In this document: piece by piece, positions 12,100 through 22,905 of the stretch
Position numbering within the stretch: position 1 is the stretch's first letter
Layout: the number at the start of each line of letters is the position of its first letter
DNA from: Saccoglossus kowalevskii
Lineage: Eukaryota > Hemichordata > Enteropneusta > Harrimaniidae
NCBI RefSeq assembly: GCF_000003605.2
Contig: NW_003142307.1
Coordinates: 298,325 to 356,384 of the forward strand
Reading direction: 5' to 3'
Length of the DNA: 58,060 nucleotides
The notes under the pieces: model-generated
The model's input: the letters and a program-made list of their open reading frames with translations, nothing else
What the model was told of the DNA's origin: nothing
Database searches by the model: none
Position numbers and translations under genes: made by a program

Positions 12100-12318
12100 A
12101 ATCATGAAACGATGCCGACAAACGTTAATCGTATATCACTTAGGGCTCCCTGTTTTACGACATTGGAGTGTGTTCTATTGACACTGACATCGATAAGTCA
12201 GGTTGGAAAACCTGTCCTGTTTTTATTTTTTGGTCTTACGTATGTCTATTTCTGAACGGGAATAAGAAGTTGAATTCATTGAAGTCACTAATTTATAACT
12301 AAACCTATCCGATCGAAG
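12100..12318 (+). other. Probable non-coding first exon of GASK1 copy 2 (5' end approximate)
   Basis: It ends GATCGAAG before a strong donor GTGAGT (12319), mirroring the paralogous donor at 3465. The next acceptor upstream of the start codon is the TCTTTTTTTAG ending at 15041. The 5' end was not determined, and transcription is inferred only. Confidence 0.35.
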
Positions 12319-12612
12319 GTGAGTTCGTTCTCTTAAAACAAATGCTATTGAACCCTTAATGGAAATTTAACGGTCTTTACTCGATTATAACAACTGTGAT
12401 CTTTGAAATATAGAAATTCTTGCGCTAAGACAATTTTAGTCAATCATACTAAAGTACAATTATTTCCACGCGTATTTGTTATATGTTACTTGTTTTGTGC
12501 TTTAAATGATCCGTAAGTGCGAACCGGTGTCACAGAGCATTAAGGTGTTTTTATACACAAAACAATACACATTATAAAACAAAATACTATAACAAAATAT
12601 TTATGTGTAGCT

Positions 12613-12954
12613 AATAGACCATTTTCCGTACACTGCGAGAATCACGCGTTATGCGTGAAATCGAACGTAAAAACAGGACAAACAAAGGTCACAGCGTCGT
12701 AGTGGCGTCAAACATCGCGTGGGATTCAACAAACGCTTAATAATGTGCTGTCCACATTTGATGATAGGCAATTTCGATTAAGTGAGGGTATTCGAAAGCA
12801 ATATTCCTCTGTCGAAGATCGGCCGGTCGATGTGAGCTACGAAATAAAGAAATTCGAGTTCAAAATCAAATCGTTCGATTTTTGCGGCAGACGTTCGACG
12901 CGCGTCTTTCATGCACTCGCGAGATCTCGCAGTTGAACGGAAAATCACCTATTA
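12613..12954 (+). mobile_element. MITE-like element, family D, copy 1
   Basis: A roughly 340-bp element with inverted ends: AATAGACCATTTTCCGTACA at the left and the complement of AATAGGTGATTTTCCGTTCA at the right. An inverted, near-identical copy lies at 26600-26942. The interior includes GGTCACAGCGTCGTAGTGGC and ACATTTGATGATAGGCAATT. An internal open frame is conserved in both copies, but it is most simply the shared element sequence; no transposase motif is visible. Confidence 0.75.
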
Positions 12955-13429
12955 TTATTGTGTTATTTACTTTGTCATATAAATGAACTAAAGAGCAAAC
13001 TGCGATTTTCAGCTCGCATAAAAATTTCAGATTTAAAAGCTGAGTCCGAGATTATGCTGCCTCGCCTGCTCACATCTGGATCGGCTGATATAAAATGGAT
13101 TTCCAATTATTTAATCTAATCTCTAATCTGATTTTATTTCAAAAATTCAATTGGCGTCCTAACCATGTAGCTCCATTCGCCTGAAGTTTGAACAGTCGTC
13201 GTTAATAATATTGTTGGTAAAGATATACATAATTCCTATAAATCGCGCCCTCTAGTGACGGGACGCTTCCGTGACGTAAACATACATACATCGGTGAAGC
13301 AAATGTCGTTCTAATCGACAACTGTGTTTGGTTATGTAGTCGTTCGTCTTCTAGAATATAGTAAAATCTGTTACAAACATAAGCTGTAATGGTGGACGAC
13401 ATGGGCACTTTCAACGGCCTTCTGTCATC

Positions 13430-13830
13430 CGTATATCCTCGGGACGGAGCTACGTCACAAGACGTTCCGCGTTGCTAAGACGCGCACCACTGTACCACGT
13501 ATTTCTACGTGATCTGCGCGCGCTGCTGTGGTACGTCCAGCGAAGAGACTGTGAAAATAGCTAAATTCGAGAAAGCAACACAAACTCAATTTTGAAGTAA
13601 TCCTAAACAACCAAATTTATATATGTTGCACATGCAGATGTTCTCTTGTTACACTGTTCAGGGGAGTTTCAACAACCATCCCAAAGTACCGTTTCTGAAA
13701 GTTTTCGGTCTTTGTTTTCACCGTGATTGTTGNNNNNNNNNNNNNNNNNNNNNNNNNNNNNNNNNNNNNNNNNNNNNNNNNNCCAGGCGGTGAAAATGCC
13801 CGGATGTCCGCTCCTGAGGATAGGTTGTTG
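13430..13830 (+). repeat. Dispersed repeat (family I), copy 1, interrupted by an assembly gap
   Basis: Long stretches match 24575-24905 in the same orientation: GCGCACCACTGTACCACGTA, GAAAATAGCTAAATTCGAGA, TTACACTGTTCAGGGGAGT and CCCGGATGTCCGC. The copies are visibly diverged (roughly 75-80% by eye). No terminal repeats or coding region were recognised, so the class is unknown. Confidence 0.6.
13733..13782. other. Assembly gap (50 N)
   Basis: A run of exactly 50 N inside a dispersed repeat. The round number suggests a placeholder of unknown true size. Confidence 0.98.
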
Positions 13831-14527
13831 AGCACTCGGGCATTTCTGAGAAGTGCAAACTTTGAAAATGCATTCTATCAGAACATTCGGATTAATTTAC
13901 ATGACTGTATAAATTTAGGAAAAAGTATAATCTTCATATAATTTACTGTAGCGAAGATTTTATAAAAAAATAAAAATAAAACACAGTAATAACCTATAAA
14001 TCGAGTGTACAGGTCACCAGGATCTACGATTTCTGATACATGTTTAGAAAAGTGCAGTCACGTGGTGATTGCAAACATGATTCCTGAAAAACTCACACCC
14101 AAACAAAATTTGTAGAACAGTTTGTGCAAACAAAAATTTGACGGGATTTGACGTGTTTCAAAATATCCATGAACAGTTTCGGCAGTTTGTTAGAAAAATT
14201 ACACAAAACAAAGCCTGGAATTAATTTGCAGCAATTAGTTTTTTTTTTAATCACAGAAATAAAATACTAGTAGTCGAGGCTATATTGTAAAACCATTTAT
14301 TTTCACTGGAATTTAATTTTACTATTTTGATGTTTTGAGCAATTTCTGACTGGGTTTTGAATTCACGAACGTCACTAAGTTTTATTGTTATAATTTTATA
14401 TTATCACATGAATTTTATTTAGCGGTTTTACTTATCTGTAAAAACTGTGACTAAAAATACCTTTACAGTATATTATAATTACTGTACCACCATCAAGGAA
14501 GATATGTTTTTGCCGGTATACGTCTGT

Positions 14528-14582
14528 TGTTTTGTTTGTTTGTTTGTTTGTTTGTTTGTTGTCTGTCTGTCTGTCTGTCTGC
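14528..14582 (+). repeat. GTTT/GTCT microsatellite
   Basis: Seven or so GTTT units run directly into five GTCT units. It lies in the probable 5' UTR intron of GASK1 copy 2. Confidence 0.9.
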
Positions 14583-14820
14583 AGGATAAAAAAGTGATAG
14601 ATGGATTCTCATGATATTTTCAGAAGTGGCTGCCCTTGGAAAACTAAACTCTTATCGATTGGGATCTTGTTGTCTTAGAAACAAAAATGTTTTAATTTTA
14701 TTTATAGCAACTAGTGGTTTTATATATTTTGAGTTTGGCGGACCAATTTGAAGTTTAATGAACCAATTGTTTTATAAAGCATGGTATGACTCAACTCACG
14801 TCATAAACTTGTCTGTCTTG

Positions 14821-14922
14821 TTTGTCGGAGTATATGGTAGTAGGAATATAGGTTTGTCGGGATATATGTTTGTCGGAATATAGGGGTATCGGAATATAGA
14901 GTTGTCGGAATATAGAGCTGTC
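14821..14922 (+). repeat. Short degenerate tandem array, unit near TTGTCGGAATATAGAG
   Basis: About six units of 16-18 bp built on TGTCGGAATATAG, varying in length. They lie 140 bp before the acceptor of the GASK1 copy 2 coding exon 1. Confidence 0.75.
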
Positions 14923-15061
14923 TTAACCTTTTTAAGTAGCTGTGTTCATTTTTTCTACCGTTTCACAACTTTCATAAACATTTCTTTTGTATTTAGTTCA
15001 ACTCTTCTAATTCAGTCATGTTTCTCTCTCTCTTTTTTTAGAAAACACATGTTGAGGAAAG

Positions 15062-18000
15062 ATGGTAAATCTACGTAGACGGATGTTATTCGTTGCATTC
15101 GCCATGTTGGTGCCTTTGCTGTTCACTGTGTTGAACATTGATAAGGGAATAGAAATAACGCACATCGGGGTTGGTCAGAATAGTGATATTGCCCTCAATG
15201 GCAGATACGGCGAGTTTAGGGATGACACTATGAAAGTTGGATTTGACATTGCTGGACACACAAACAGAATTGCTGCAGATGCACCTGGGTACGAACACAG
15301 CACCAGTGACAATCGCGCAGCAGTTGACAGGGTGGACAAGCTAACACGAAACAGACAAGCCAACAGTAGCAATGCCACAATTATGAAAAGGGGGCATGCG
15401 ATGGTTCCGAGTGTTGTGGGTGAGTCTGAACACTCGCAGCACACGTCACTAAAGCAGCTGGACGTCAGAGCATTTGATGATGATACAATTATTCCTTCAT
15501 TAGTCGATAACTCTTCTTACATGACCAATCAGGAATCATTATCGCATGAGATCACAAATAGTTCTAATGCTTTCAAAAAACAGGTTGATCCGAGAGGAAA
15601 TCCTGGCATAACCCTCATTCGGAATGTTGATTTGCCAAGTGGGCAAAACAATCTGAAACAAAATCAAGATATTCACAGAAAGAAAGAGAATGGCGGTGGT
15701 CATGGATACAAGAGAAAAAATGATACAAGTAGAGAAGTTTTTGGCGTTGGAAAAGTAGACAATAATCTCCATGCAGAAGAACACGCTTCTAGGGCGGAAT
15801 TGTTGGACTCGGGTGTGAATAACGATCACACCGCCAGACAAATTGATAATTTACATGAGTATAATAAAGAAAGGTGGGGAAAACAACAGAAAGGTCGTGT
15901 GTACAGATTAAGTGAAACTCAACCGTATTCCGTGAATTGGTGGGACTTGATTACAGAGGGCGAATTCAAAATCCTCGTTGATGAGTTCGCAAATAAGGAT
16001 CTTCGTTTTGGAGATGAGTATCCAGAGTGGTTTAGTCGTACAGATATAATTTGCATGGAAAAGCTGTCTACAAATGATGTCATTGATGCTTTTGTGAAAA
16101 AAGATCACCCACGACTGCGTTTGTTGGTATTCAATAACACGGGTAGTGACCGACTATTGTCGTTTAAAAGATGCACGGACCAGTGCGGTATACAGAAGAG
16201 TACGAGGGACTGGTTCGAGATTGTTTCATTTCACCTGGATCGTGTGATCGGCTTGAAACGAGCATTGCCGGCAGTGGCTCGCATTATCACCGCCAAACCA
16301 GGTTCGGGCTTGTCGATGGACACACGTTTCAGCGATGGGTTGCCACGACCCGTTATTTGGTGGGACCCTGATATCAAGCATGGCGGAGAGTTCATGTTTG
16401 ATCAGAATTCGCTTGATTTAAGCTGGACGGACTACCAGAGAGAGTTGCGGTATAAATGTAACTCACAGACAAAAACGTTGCGTGATTATCATTGCCGAAC
16501 CAAGATTATGAACATCGAGTGGAGTAAACTGGCGATGTTTGATTTTATTTTGCAGGTAAGAAATATTTTATTTGGAGATGCAGTCTTTGGTAACTTGATG
16601 ATGTAAAGCGCGGTGGTCGTCGCGCAGCGCGTGTTCGAATTTCATTTAAATAAACAATGTATTTTACACGCGTTGTATACGTCGCTATGAGTCCCATATC
16701 GAACAGGACGCGGCACGACGACTGTCACCCTTTAAAAACATGTTGGTAACATTTAACAACGTATCAGATATATTGTAACCGACGGACGTGTAACATTTCT
16801 GGCTCCACTCATACCAAATACACAAATACATGTACTTTAAAGCGGGAGGGTCATCACCTGCGCACGCGCGGGAATTGAGTCCCAAGCGATGATAACAACA
16901 CGCGCTAAAAACTCATGGGTAGACGCTTGTTTGTAAACAATGACACGCGAGGACCACCTGACGCATGCGTAGGTGACGACTCCCCCCCGCTTCAAAGCGT
17001 TTACTCATGAGCGCGTGCGCAGGTGACCCGCTTTAATTAATTTATCCGGAATAACATAAATTTGTGTCAAACCAGAAATGACATATAATGCAACTCTGCA
17101 ATCTATTTGTCAATATAACTCCTATTTTCAGATTCACGATCGATTAGACAGAAACTGTTGTGGATATGACAGAGATGAAGGTGAAAATTGCGATTGGAGG
17201 CACGACGGTTGTGATGACATAAACAAACAGTTCCTGGTCCATATCATGGTTCATAAATATAGTGTATCAAGATTAGTCTTCATCGACAATGCTGGCAACC
17301 ACAAACGAAGTAGGGACCATTTGAATTATAGACATTTAAAAGGAATAACAGAGTAAGAAATCTCCTTTAATGTACTAGCATTAAAGGGCGGTAGTCGTCG
17401 TGCCACGCATGCGCGAGATATATGGGTCTCATATAAACAACGATAGCGACTTTGATTGTTGCGCAGAACAACGAGTACAAACGTTACCAAGCTTTAAAGT
17501 GTACACTTTAATTCGGTATTTTTTAGGTGATTGGAAAGTATCCAAAGAGTCACCGGCGGTAATTAGTGCAATTCGCGCCCAGATCTCATACTTGTGATTT
17601 CCTCTAGAAGAGCACATTGGATTGTGGGAAAATCGATGTTTATCAACACAAATGTCGCACATGCGCAGTGCGACGACCACAGTCTACTAGACTAGGCTGA
17701 GCACCCTAGAAACAAACAACACGCAGAACATATGATTTTTGCACACGATTGTACTTGGAAACAATTCTGTCCACCTGCAGTGACAAGATCCAGGGTGGAA
17801 ATCTAATTTACATGCACGTAATATTAACATAGAACACAGGTTTTGAACTCGAAACTACGTATTAAAGTGCACGTCGCTGATGTATGTAGACACACGCCCA
17901 GTTGCTCCATAATGCACCCCCAAAAAGACAGCTTAGATCCTGAATTGTTCGAGTTACGTACATAGGGTTACGAACATAGTTACGTACATATAGTTACGTA

Positions 18001-21000
18001 CATATAGTTACGTACATAGATTTACGACATAGAGTTACGTGCATAGATCTAGAGTTACGGACACATAGTTACGGACATAGAGTTACGGACATAGAGTTAC
18101 GTACATAGAGTTACGTACATAGAGTTACGGACATACAGTTACCAACATAGAGTTACCAACATAGAGTTACGTACTGTACATAGAGTTACGGACACAGAGT
18201 TACGTACAGTTACGTACATAAAGTTACGTACATAGAGTTACGTACATAGAATTACGTACATAGAGTTACGTACATAGTGTTACGGACATAGAGTTACGTA
18301 CATAGAGTTACGTACACATAGTTACGGACATAGAGTTACGTACATAGAGTTACCAACATAGAGTTACCAACAGAGAGTTACGTACTGTACATAGAGTTAC
18401 GGACACAGCGTTACGTACAGTTACGTATATAAAGTTACGTACATAGAGTTACGGACATAGGTTTACGTACATAGAGTTACGTACATAGAGTTACGAACAT
18501 AGTTACGTACATAGAGTTACGTACATAGAGATACCAACATAGAGTTACGTACTGTATATAGAGTTACGGACATATAGTTACATACATAGAGTTACGGACA
18601 TAGAGTTACGTACATGGAGTTACGGACATAGAGTTAATACATAGAGTTACCAACATAGAGTTACGTACTGTACATAGAGTTACGGACATAGACTTACGTA
18701 CATAGAGTTACGTACATAGAGTTACATACATAGAGTTACGGACACAGAGTTACGTACACAGAGTTACGAACATACAGTTACGTACATAGAGTTACGTACA
18801 TAGAGATACCAACATAGAGTTACGTACTGTACCTAGAGTTACGGACATAGAGTTACATACACAGAGATACCAACATAGAGTTACGTACATAGAGATACCA
18901 ACATAGAGTTACGGACAAAGAGTTACGGACATATAGTTGCGGACATAGAGTTAATACATAGAGTTACCAACATAGAGTTACGTACTGTACATAGAATTAC
19001 GGACATAGAGTTACCTACATAGAGTTACGGACACAGAGTTACGTACATACAGTTACGAAAATATCGACTTACACAAATTTCGAGTTAAGGGCAACATAAA
19101 TTTGTTGCTTTGCTTAAAGGGCGGTGGTCGTCGCGCTGCGCATGTGCGACATTTTGTTGATTTTCCCACAATCCAATGCGCTCTTCTAATGGAAATCACA
19201 AGTATGAAGTTTGACCTGGACGCGACTTACACTGATTACACTAAAGACTCCCTCGATACCTTTCAATCACCTAAAACACGCCCAGTTAAAGCTTAGTAAC
19301 GTCTCAGTTTGTACTCGTTGTTCTGCGCAACAGTCAAAGTCGCCATCTTTGTTTATATGAGAATTTATATATCTCGCGCATGCGTGGCGCGACGACAACC
19401 GCCCTTCCGTTTTACGTTTCTCGAACTCGAAGTTCAGTAACAGTTAATTGAAATTTTCCCCAGTGGGCACATCAAAGGAAACCTTCTACTTCATATCCGA
19501 CCTTTCCTGCACATACCATAAGGATGAAACAGTCGTAATCCAAGTGTGACAACAAATTACGATGATGAGAATTATCAGGGTGTGATTGATCGATGCATAA
19601 AACTCCCCCACTATGTTTGATTTCGGCCACGACAATGAGCGAGATGATATTGTGTCTTCTTTTCAGTCGCCAATTTTTGATTTCAGATGTTGTTCGCCCT
19701 TGATTTCCAATCAACACATCTTACCATATAATGGCTGTATTTAAAGATGCCAGTTGGATGAGATCACCTTTTAATCTAAAAAGTCGCATTTTGGTGATTA
19801 TTTCAAATTCCTAATAATGAATCTAAATTACTTTCTTGATTCGAAACATTTGGAAATGTACATAATTTTAATAAAGCAGAAATTTATCATACCAAATACG
19901 AATCATTTGTTTATTTGGTGTCAGGAATTCTGGCATCAAGAGGTATGAATTAAATAAAACATAGTTGAACTTTGGTGACCTTGCCCTTTGTTATATAATA
20001 TTATTCCCTTTATCATTGTATGTTTCAGTATGAATATGCATTGTCAAAATTAATTTTGAATACAAACAAGTTTTTCATTTGATAACTTTGAACTAAACAA
20101 AATTTCTATTAGCTTCAGATCTTGATAAAAGTTTGGCACCCAATTCATAAGAGTGCTTATATTGATTTTCTGACATCTTGTTTTCTGTAAATATTTTATA
20201 AATAGGTTTGCAAATGTGTATCAAACTGCAAAAAGAATGAGTTGGTTTTGAAACCCAGTATAGTATTCCCATGGTATGGGATACATTACCAAGGATATTA
20301 TTACAAGATAAATGATTTGCTTCATTGGACACATACAACAATGCATATTTCCACTGAGATCAGTGACCTTTGAATGTGTATCACCAGTGATCAGTCAAGT
20401 AGAAACTGTCAAAATATATTATCAGATTTTTTCAATTTGTGCATGATATTTCTATACAGGACATCTGTCGTTCATACTCAAGGAAGACTTTATACTGATG
20501 AATAAGGTGACCAAGTTTGATAAAGTTTGGAATAGAATTAGTAAAGTTATTGTGCACACAATAACAATTATTAACGACGACGACAACACCGGAAAGAAAT
20601 TTTCCCCTTAATATACATTTCCCTTCAATCTTTGATGTTACGGGCAAGGTAACAAAATGCATGTCATGTCTGCAGTAAATGGGGTTATATTTTACGTACA
20701 TCCAGGACAGGAGTATATAAAATGATTCACATAAAAACAAAACAAAGAAAGACGTGCAAATATAATAAGTTCCTTATGCAAAGTTATTTCTAGTCTTACA
20801 GCCAGTCCACAGAAATTCATAGATATGACAGGCATATATTGCAGTGATTTTTTTTTTTTTTTTTTTAAGATTTCCGGAGAACTCTATAAATATTCTAAGA
20901 TCTGGCAAGTTTAGAGAAATGATGAAGCGTTCACTCACTATTGACCGTTGGTTCTGGATTGCAGTCGGTGGAGAAGACGGAGTTGACACAATTATTGATA

Positions 21001-21077
21001 TTCTTGAGGAACGAGTGAAGGCCTTGTTAGACTATATTGATTCGAATGAAAATATACAGATAGTGTCTGATTACTGA
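15062..21077 (+). CDS. GASK1/FAM198-family Golgi-associated kinase-like protein, copy 2 (three coding exons)
   Basis: Coding exons 15062-16555, 17132-17352 and 20870-21077 (phases 0 and 2, as in copy 1) join into 640 residues. MVNLRRR is followed by a signal anchor at about 8-23, then a hydrophilic stalk. The conserved domain starts near W293 (WWDLITEGEFK) and keeps CTDQC, FHLDRVIGLKR, ITAKPGS, PVIWWDPD, FDFILQ, HDRLDRNCCGY (residues 500-510) and LVFIDNAG (candidate metal-binding Asp 550). Exon 2 encodes two residues fewer than in copy 1, in the Cys-rich loop. A 124-bp block at the end of exon 1 is identical to copy 1, and exon 3 differs at only about 9 of 208 positions, while the stalk is strongly diverged. 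Intron 2 is expanded to 3.5 kb by MITEs and a satellite. Expected location: Golgi lumen, type II topology. Enzymatic activity is unproven for this family. Confidence 0.87.
16603..16735 (+). mobile_element. Small MITE (family C), intron 1 of GASK1 copy 2
   Basis: A 133-bp palindromic-ended element: left end TAAAGCGCGGTGGTCGTCGC and right end complementary to TTAAAGGGTGACAGTCGTCG. It holds TATTTTACACGCGTTGTATA. A fragment with the same interior lies near 30110-30135. Its ends resemble family B and are distantly like family A, suggesting one related group. Confidence 0.65.
16837..17036 (+). mobile_element. TTAA-flanked MITE, family A, copy 4, with a duplicated right end
   Basis: The left end is TTAA then AGCGGGAGGGTCATCACCTG, with the usual interior (GGAATTGAGTCCCAAGCG, CTTGTTTGTAAACAATGAC). 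A first right end occurs near 16970-16994 (CTTCAAAG, decayed) and a second right-end sequence ends in TTTAA at 17036. This looks like a second terminal fragment joined to the first copy. It lies about 100 bp upstream of the exon 2 acceptor. Confidence 0.7.
17381..17684 (+). mobile_element. MITE family B, copy 1
   Basis: It starts with TTAA then AGGGCGGTAGTCGTCG and ends near GTGCGACGACCACAG, with an interior that is the reverse complement of 19114-19407 (for example ATTGTTGCGCAGAACAACGA and ACATTGGATTGTGGGAAAA). It sits about 30 bp after the exon 2 donor in intron 2 of GASK1 copy 2. The right end is truncated. Confidence 0.7.
17951..19060 (+). repeat. 14-bp satellite, unit near AGTTACGTACATAG
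   Basis: About 1.1 kb of tandem 14-bp units with common variants GTTACGGACATAGA and GTTACCAACATAGA, plus insertions of TACTGTACATAGAG that recur at intervals. This gives a higher-order pattern. It lies in intron 2 of GASK1 copy 2 between two inverted family B MITEs. The unit has the palindrome TACGTA. Confidence 0.92.
19114..19407 (-). mobile_element. MITE family B, copy 2 (inverted relative to copy 1)
   Basis: It starts with TTAA then AGGGCGGTGGTCGTCGCG and ends with GCGCGACGACAACCGCCCTT. The interior is the reverse complement of the copy at 17381. Both ends are better preserved than in copy 1. Confidence 0.72.
19410..20865 (+). other. Distal intron 2 of GASK1 copy 2
   Basis: Unique-looking AT-rich sequence with no recognised exon. 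A segment around 20575-20655 (ending in ACGGGCAAGGTAAC) resembles 24135-24215 and marks another diverged dispersed repeat. The intron ends in a T-rich run of about 19 bases just before the AAG acceptor of exon 3. Confidence 0.4.
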
Positions 21078-22860
21078 GGTTGGGAGAAGGAAGTAACATC
21101 ATTTATAGTCACCAAATTAAATTTGATTATCCAACAAAGATTGTTTTTTTGCTTTTCTGTTAACCTAGATAACAATTACTATAGTGGCACAGTCAGCTGG
21201 TATGCATGCAATAAGATTAATTCATTGATATTTACTATACTGGGGCCAACATCTTGAATATGGCTTAAATCTTTAAGAAACAAGTTGATAAACAGGTTTT
21301 CCTACAAAATCTCACACAGCCAAACAATTTTCTTGAATAACATTAAAGCTATCGCTAATGAAATATGACCATAATCCTTAGCAACACCTCACTTTACAGG
21401 AAGAATTTGCATTTTCCTTTAAGCCAAGATTCTTGTTCAACTGTAAGGCCGCCCACAAATTGCCTCCTGATTTGGATGACGATTTTGGTTTCTCCCGTAT
21501 ATTGAGTATCAGCAAATTAATTTCATTTAATATCATTTTACGATACGTAACTGTACATCATTATGTTAAGTATCGATACTACTAATAATTAATTGTAGAC
21601 ATATTTTTGATACAAAATAGAACATGGTTCCCATCAAGAAATGTTTGAAATAAGTTTTAAAAAAAAATGAAAATGGCCACCAGTCCGCCAATAAGATCAG
21701 ATGACGCAAACTATCACATGACCCATGCCGAGGACTTTCAGAAGCTGATGCTATGCTCTCTGACAAGGACAAGTTGAGTTCTTGGTTTGGGTTAAACTGT
21801 GAATAGAAATATTCATGTATCTTGCACATATACTTTACTTGAACCAAAAATAGACAACATGTAACAACTATGTACAAAATATGAGAAAAAGTTTTTTTTT
21901 ATTATTATTATTTTGGCATGGATTACAAGTGGAAAATAACTCAGTATACAGTTTTTTAACAAAGTATGAGGGGAGAATGTTATTAGTTAATAAAATTCTC
22001 TGTTATTTGGAAACCTTTGTTACATTAAAATACAATAAAAAGTTGCCCAAACTTGGAAAGAGGAGCGAGTTGAGACCCATATTGCTAAAAAAAATGAACA
22101 TTTAAAAAAAAAAAAATTCTCAAACACATGACCTAGTTTCGAATGTTCTTTTAAAATAAATTTTGCATAAAATTAACATACATGACATATACACAAATAA
22201 ATACTATTTGCATAAAATTAGCATGCATAATTGTCATTGGCTAATCTGGATTTGCATGTATAATGCAAATGATTATCTTCATAATTTAAAAAACAAACAA
22301 GTTTATGGCGATGACAGTTATTACAAAGATGTCATTCAGCAACAAAGACAAAATTCAAATTAGACAATGACAAAGTACCAATAGTAAATATAAATTTCTG
22401 TTCATATTGAATTTGATTTGGATTGTATTGTCCATTTCACTTCCAGTGACAAGTCAGAACAACATGGCTGGAAGTCAGCTATTCCTCCACATTTCCTAGA
22501 AACAGCCCCCCCCCCTCCCTTGATCCCAAAGAAGATTATCAGTTTTAAAGTCCTTAGAAAATTAAGTCTTTCTCTGCTGACAAAACTCTTCTATTTAAAT
22601 TTATAAAATTCAAAGCTTTTAACATTTCAAAACCACATATAAGGGGAAAACATTTGCTGACTTAGGGTGCCTTGTTCACCAACCAGTGACAATTGGCCGA
22701 TTGTCATTTGAATAATTTATGCAACATCGGTCTCAACCAATAATAATATAATATGCTGTACACCTGTCTAGTTTGATATTACATAGCTTCAATCATAAAA
22801 TGGATTTACAAAAATGGCAAACTGTTCTTTTTTTTTTAAATAAAATATTACAAACATGAT
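21078..22860. other. Convergent intergenic region between GASK1 copy 2 and Scribble
   Basis: The 3' UTRs of the two convergent genes must lie here. An ATTAAA at 21342-21347 is a weak candidate polyadenylation signal for GASK1 copy 2. Nothing else was recognised. The DNA is AT-rich, with several homopolymer runs. Confidence 0.4.
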
Positions 22861-22865
22861 TTATT
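22860..22865 (-). terminator. Candidate polyadenylation signal for Scribble
   Basis: AATAAA on the minus strand lies about 945 bp downstream of the stop codon at 23810, and overlaps the stop of the possible alternative exon 22861-22905. Another AATAAA on the same strand is at 23441-23446. Which one is used cannot be told. Confidence 0.3.
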
Positions 22866-22905
22866 TGCCAGCAGTATCAGTAACATCTTCCCACTCGTCC
22901 TCAGA
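22861..22905 (-). CDS. Possible alternative terminal exon of Scribble
   Basis: After a good acceptor (TTGAGTTTTAG) the minus strand reads SEDEWEDVTDTAGK and stop, an acidic, low-ambiguity peptide in otherwise non-coding sequence. It reads in phase 0. It would join in frame to a donor inside the last exon (AATATT then GTAAAC, exon end 23864), replacing the last 18 residues. It would also join directly to the exon at 25972-26150, which ends in phase 0. I do not recognise the peptide. It could also be chance. Confidence 0.35.
   Translation of the reverse strand, partial: SEDEWEDVTDTAGK

Larger units (their letters stand above)
12319..15041 (+). other. Probable 5' UTR intron of GASK1 copy 2
   Basis: The interval holds the MITE at 12613-12954, a dispersed repeat interrupted by a 50-N gap (13430-13830), a GTTT/GTCT microsatellite (14528-14582) and a short array of TTGTCGGAATATAGAG-like units (14821-14922). 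No coding exon was recognised. Confidence 0.35.

Noticed and set aside
12745-12936. Open frame MLSTFDDRQFRLSEGIRKQY..., also present inverted at 26583-26810
   Set aside because: It lies entirely inside the family D MITE. Its conservation reflects element copying; there is no transposase motif, splice support or family match.
13617-13941. Open frames spanning the 50-N gap
   Set aside because: They exist only because N is translated as unknown; the flanks are dispersed repeat.
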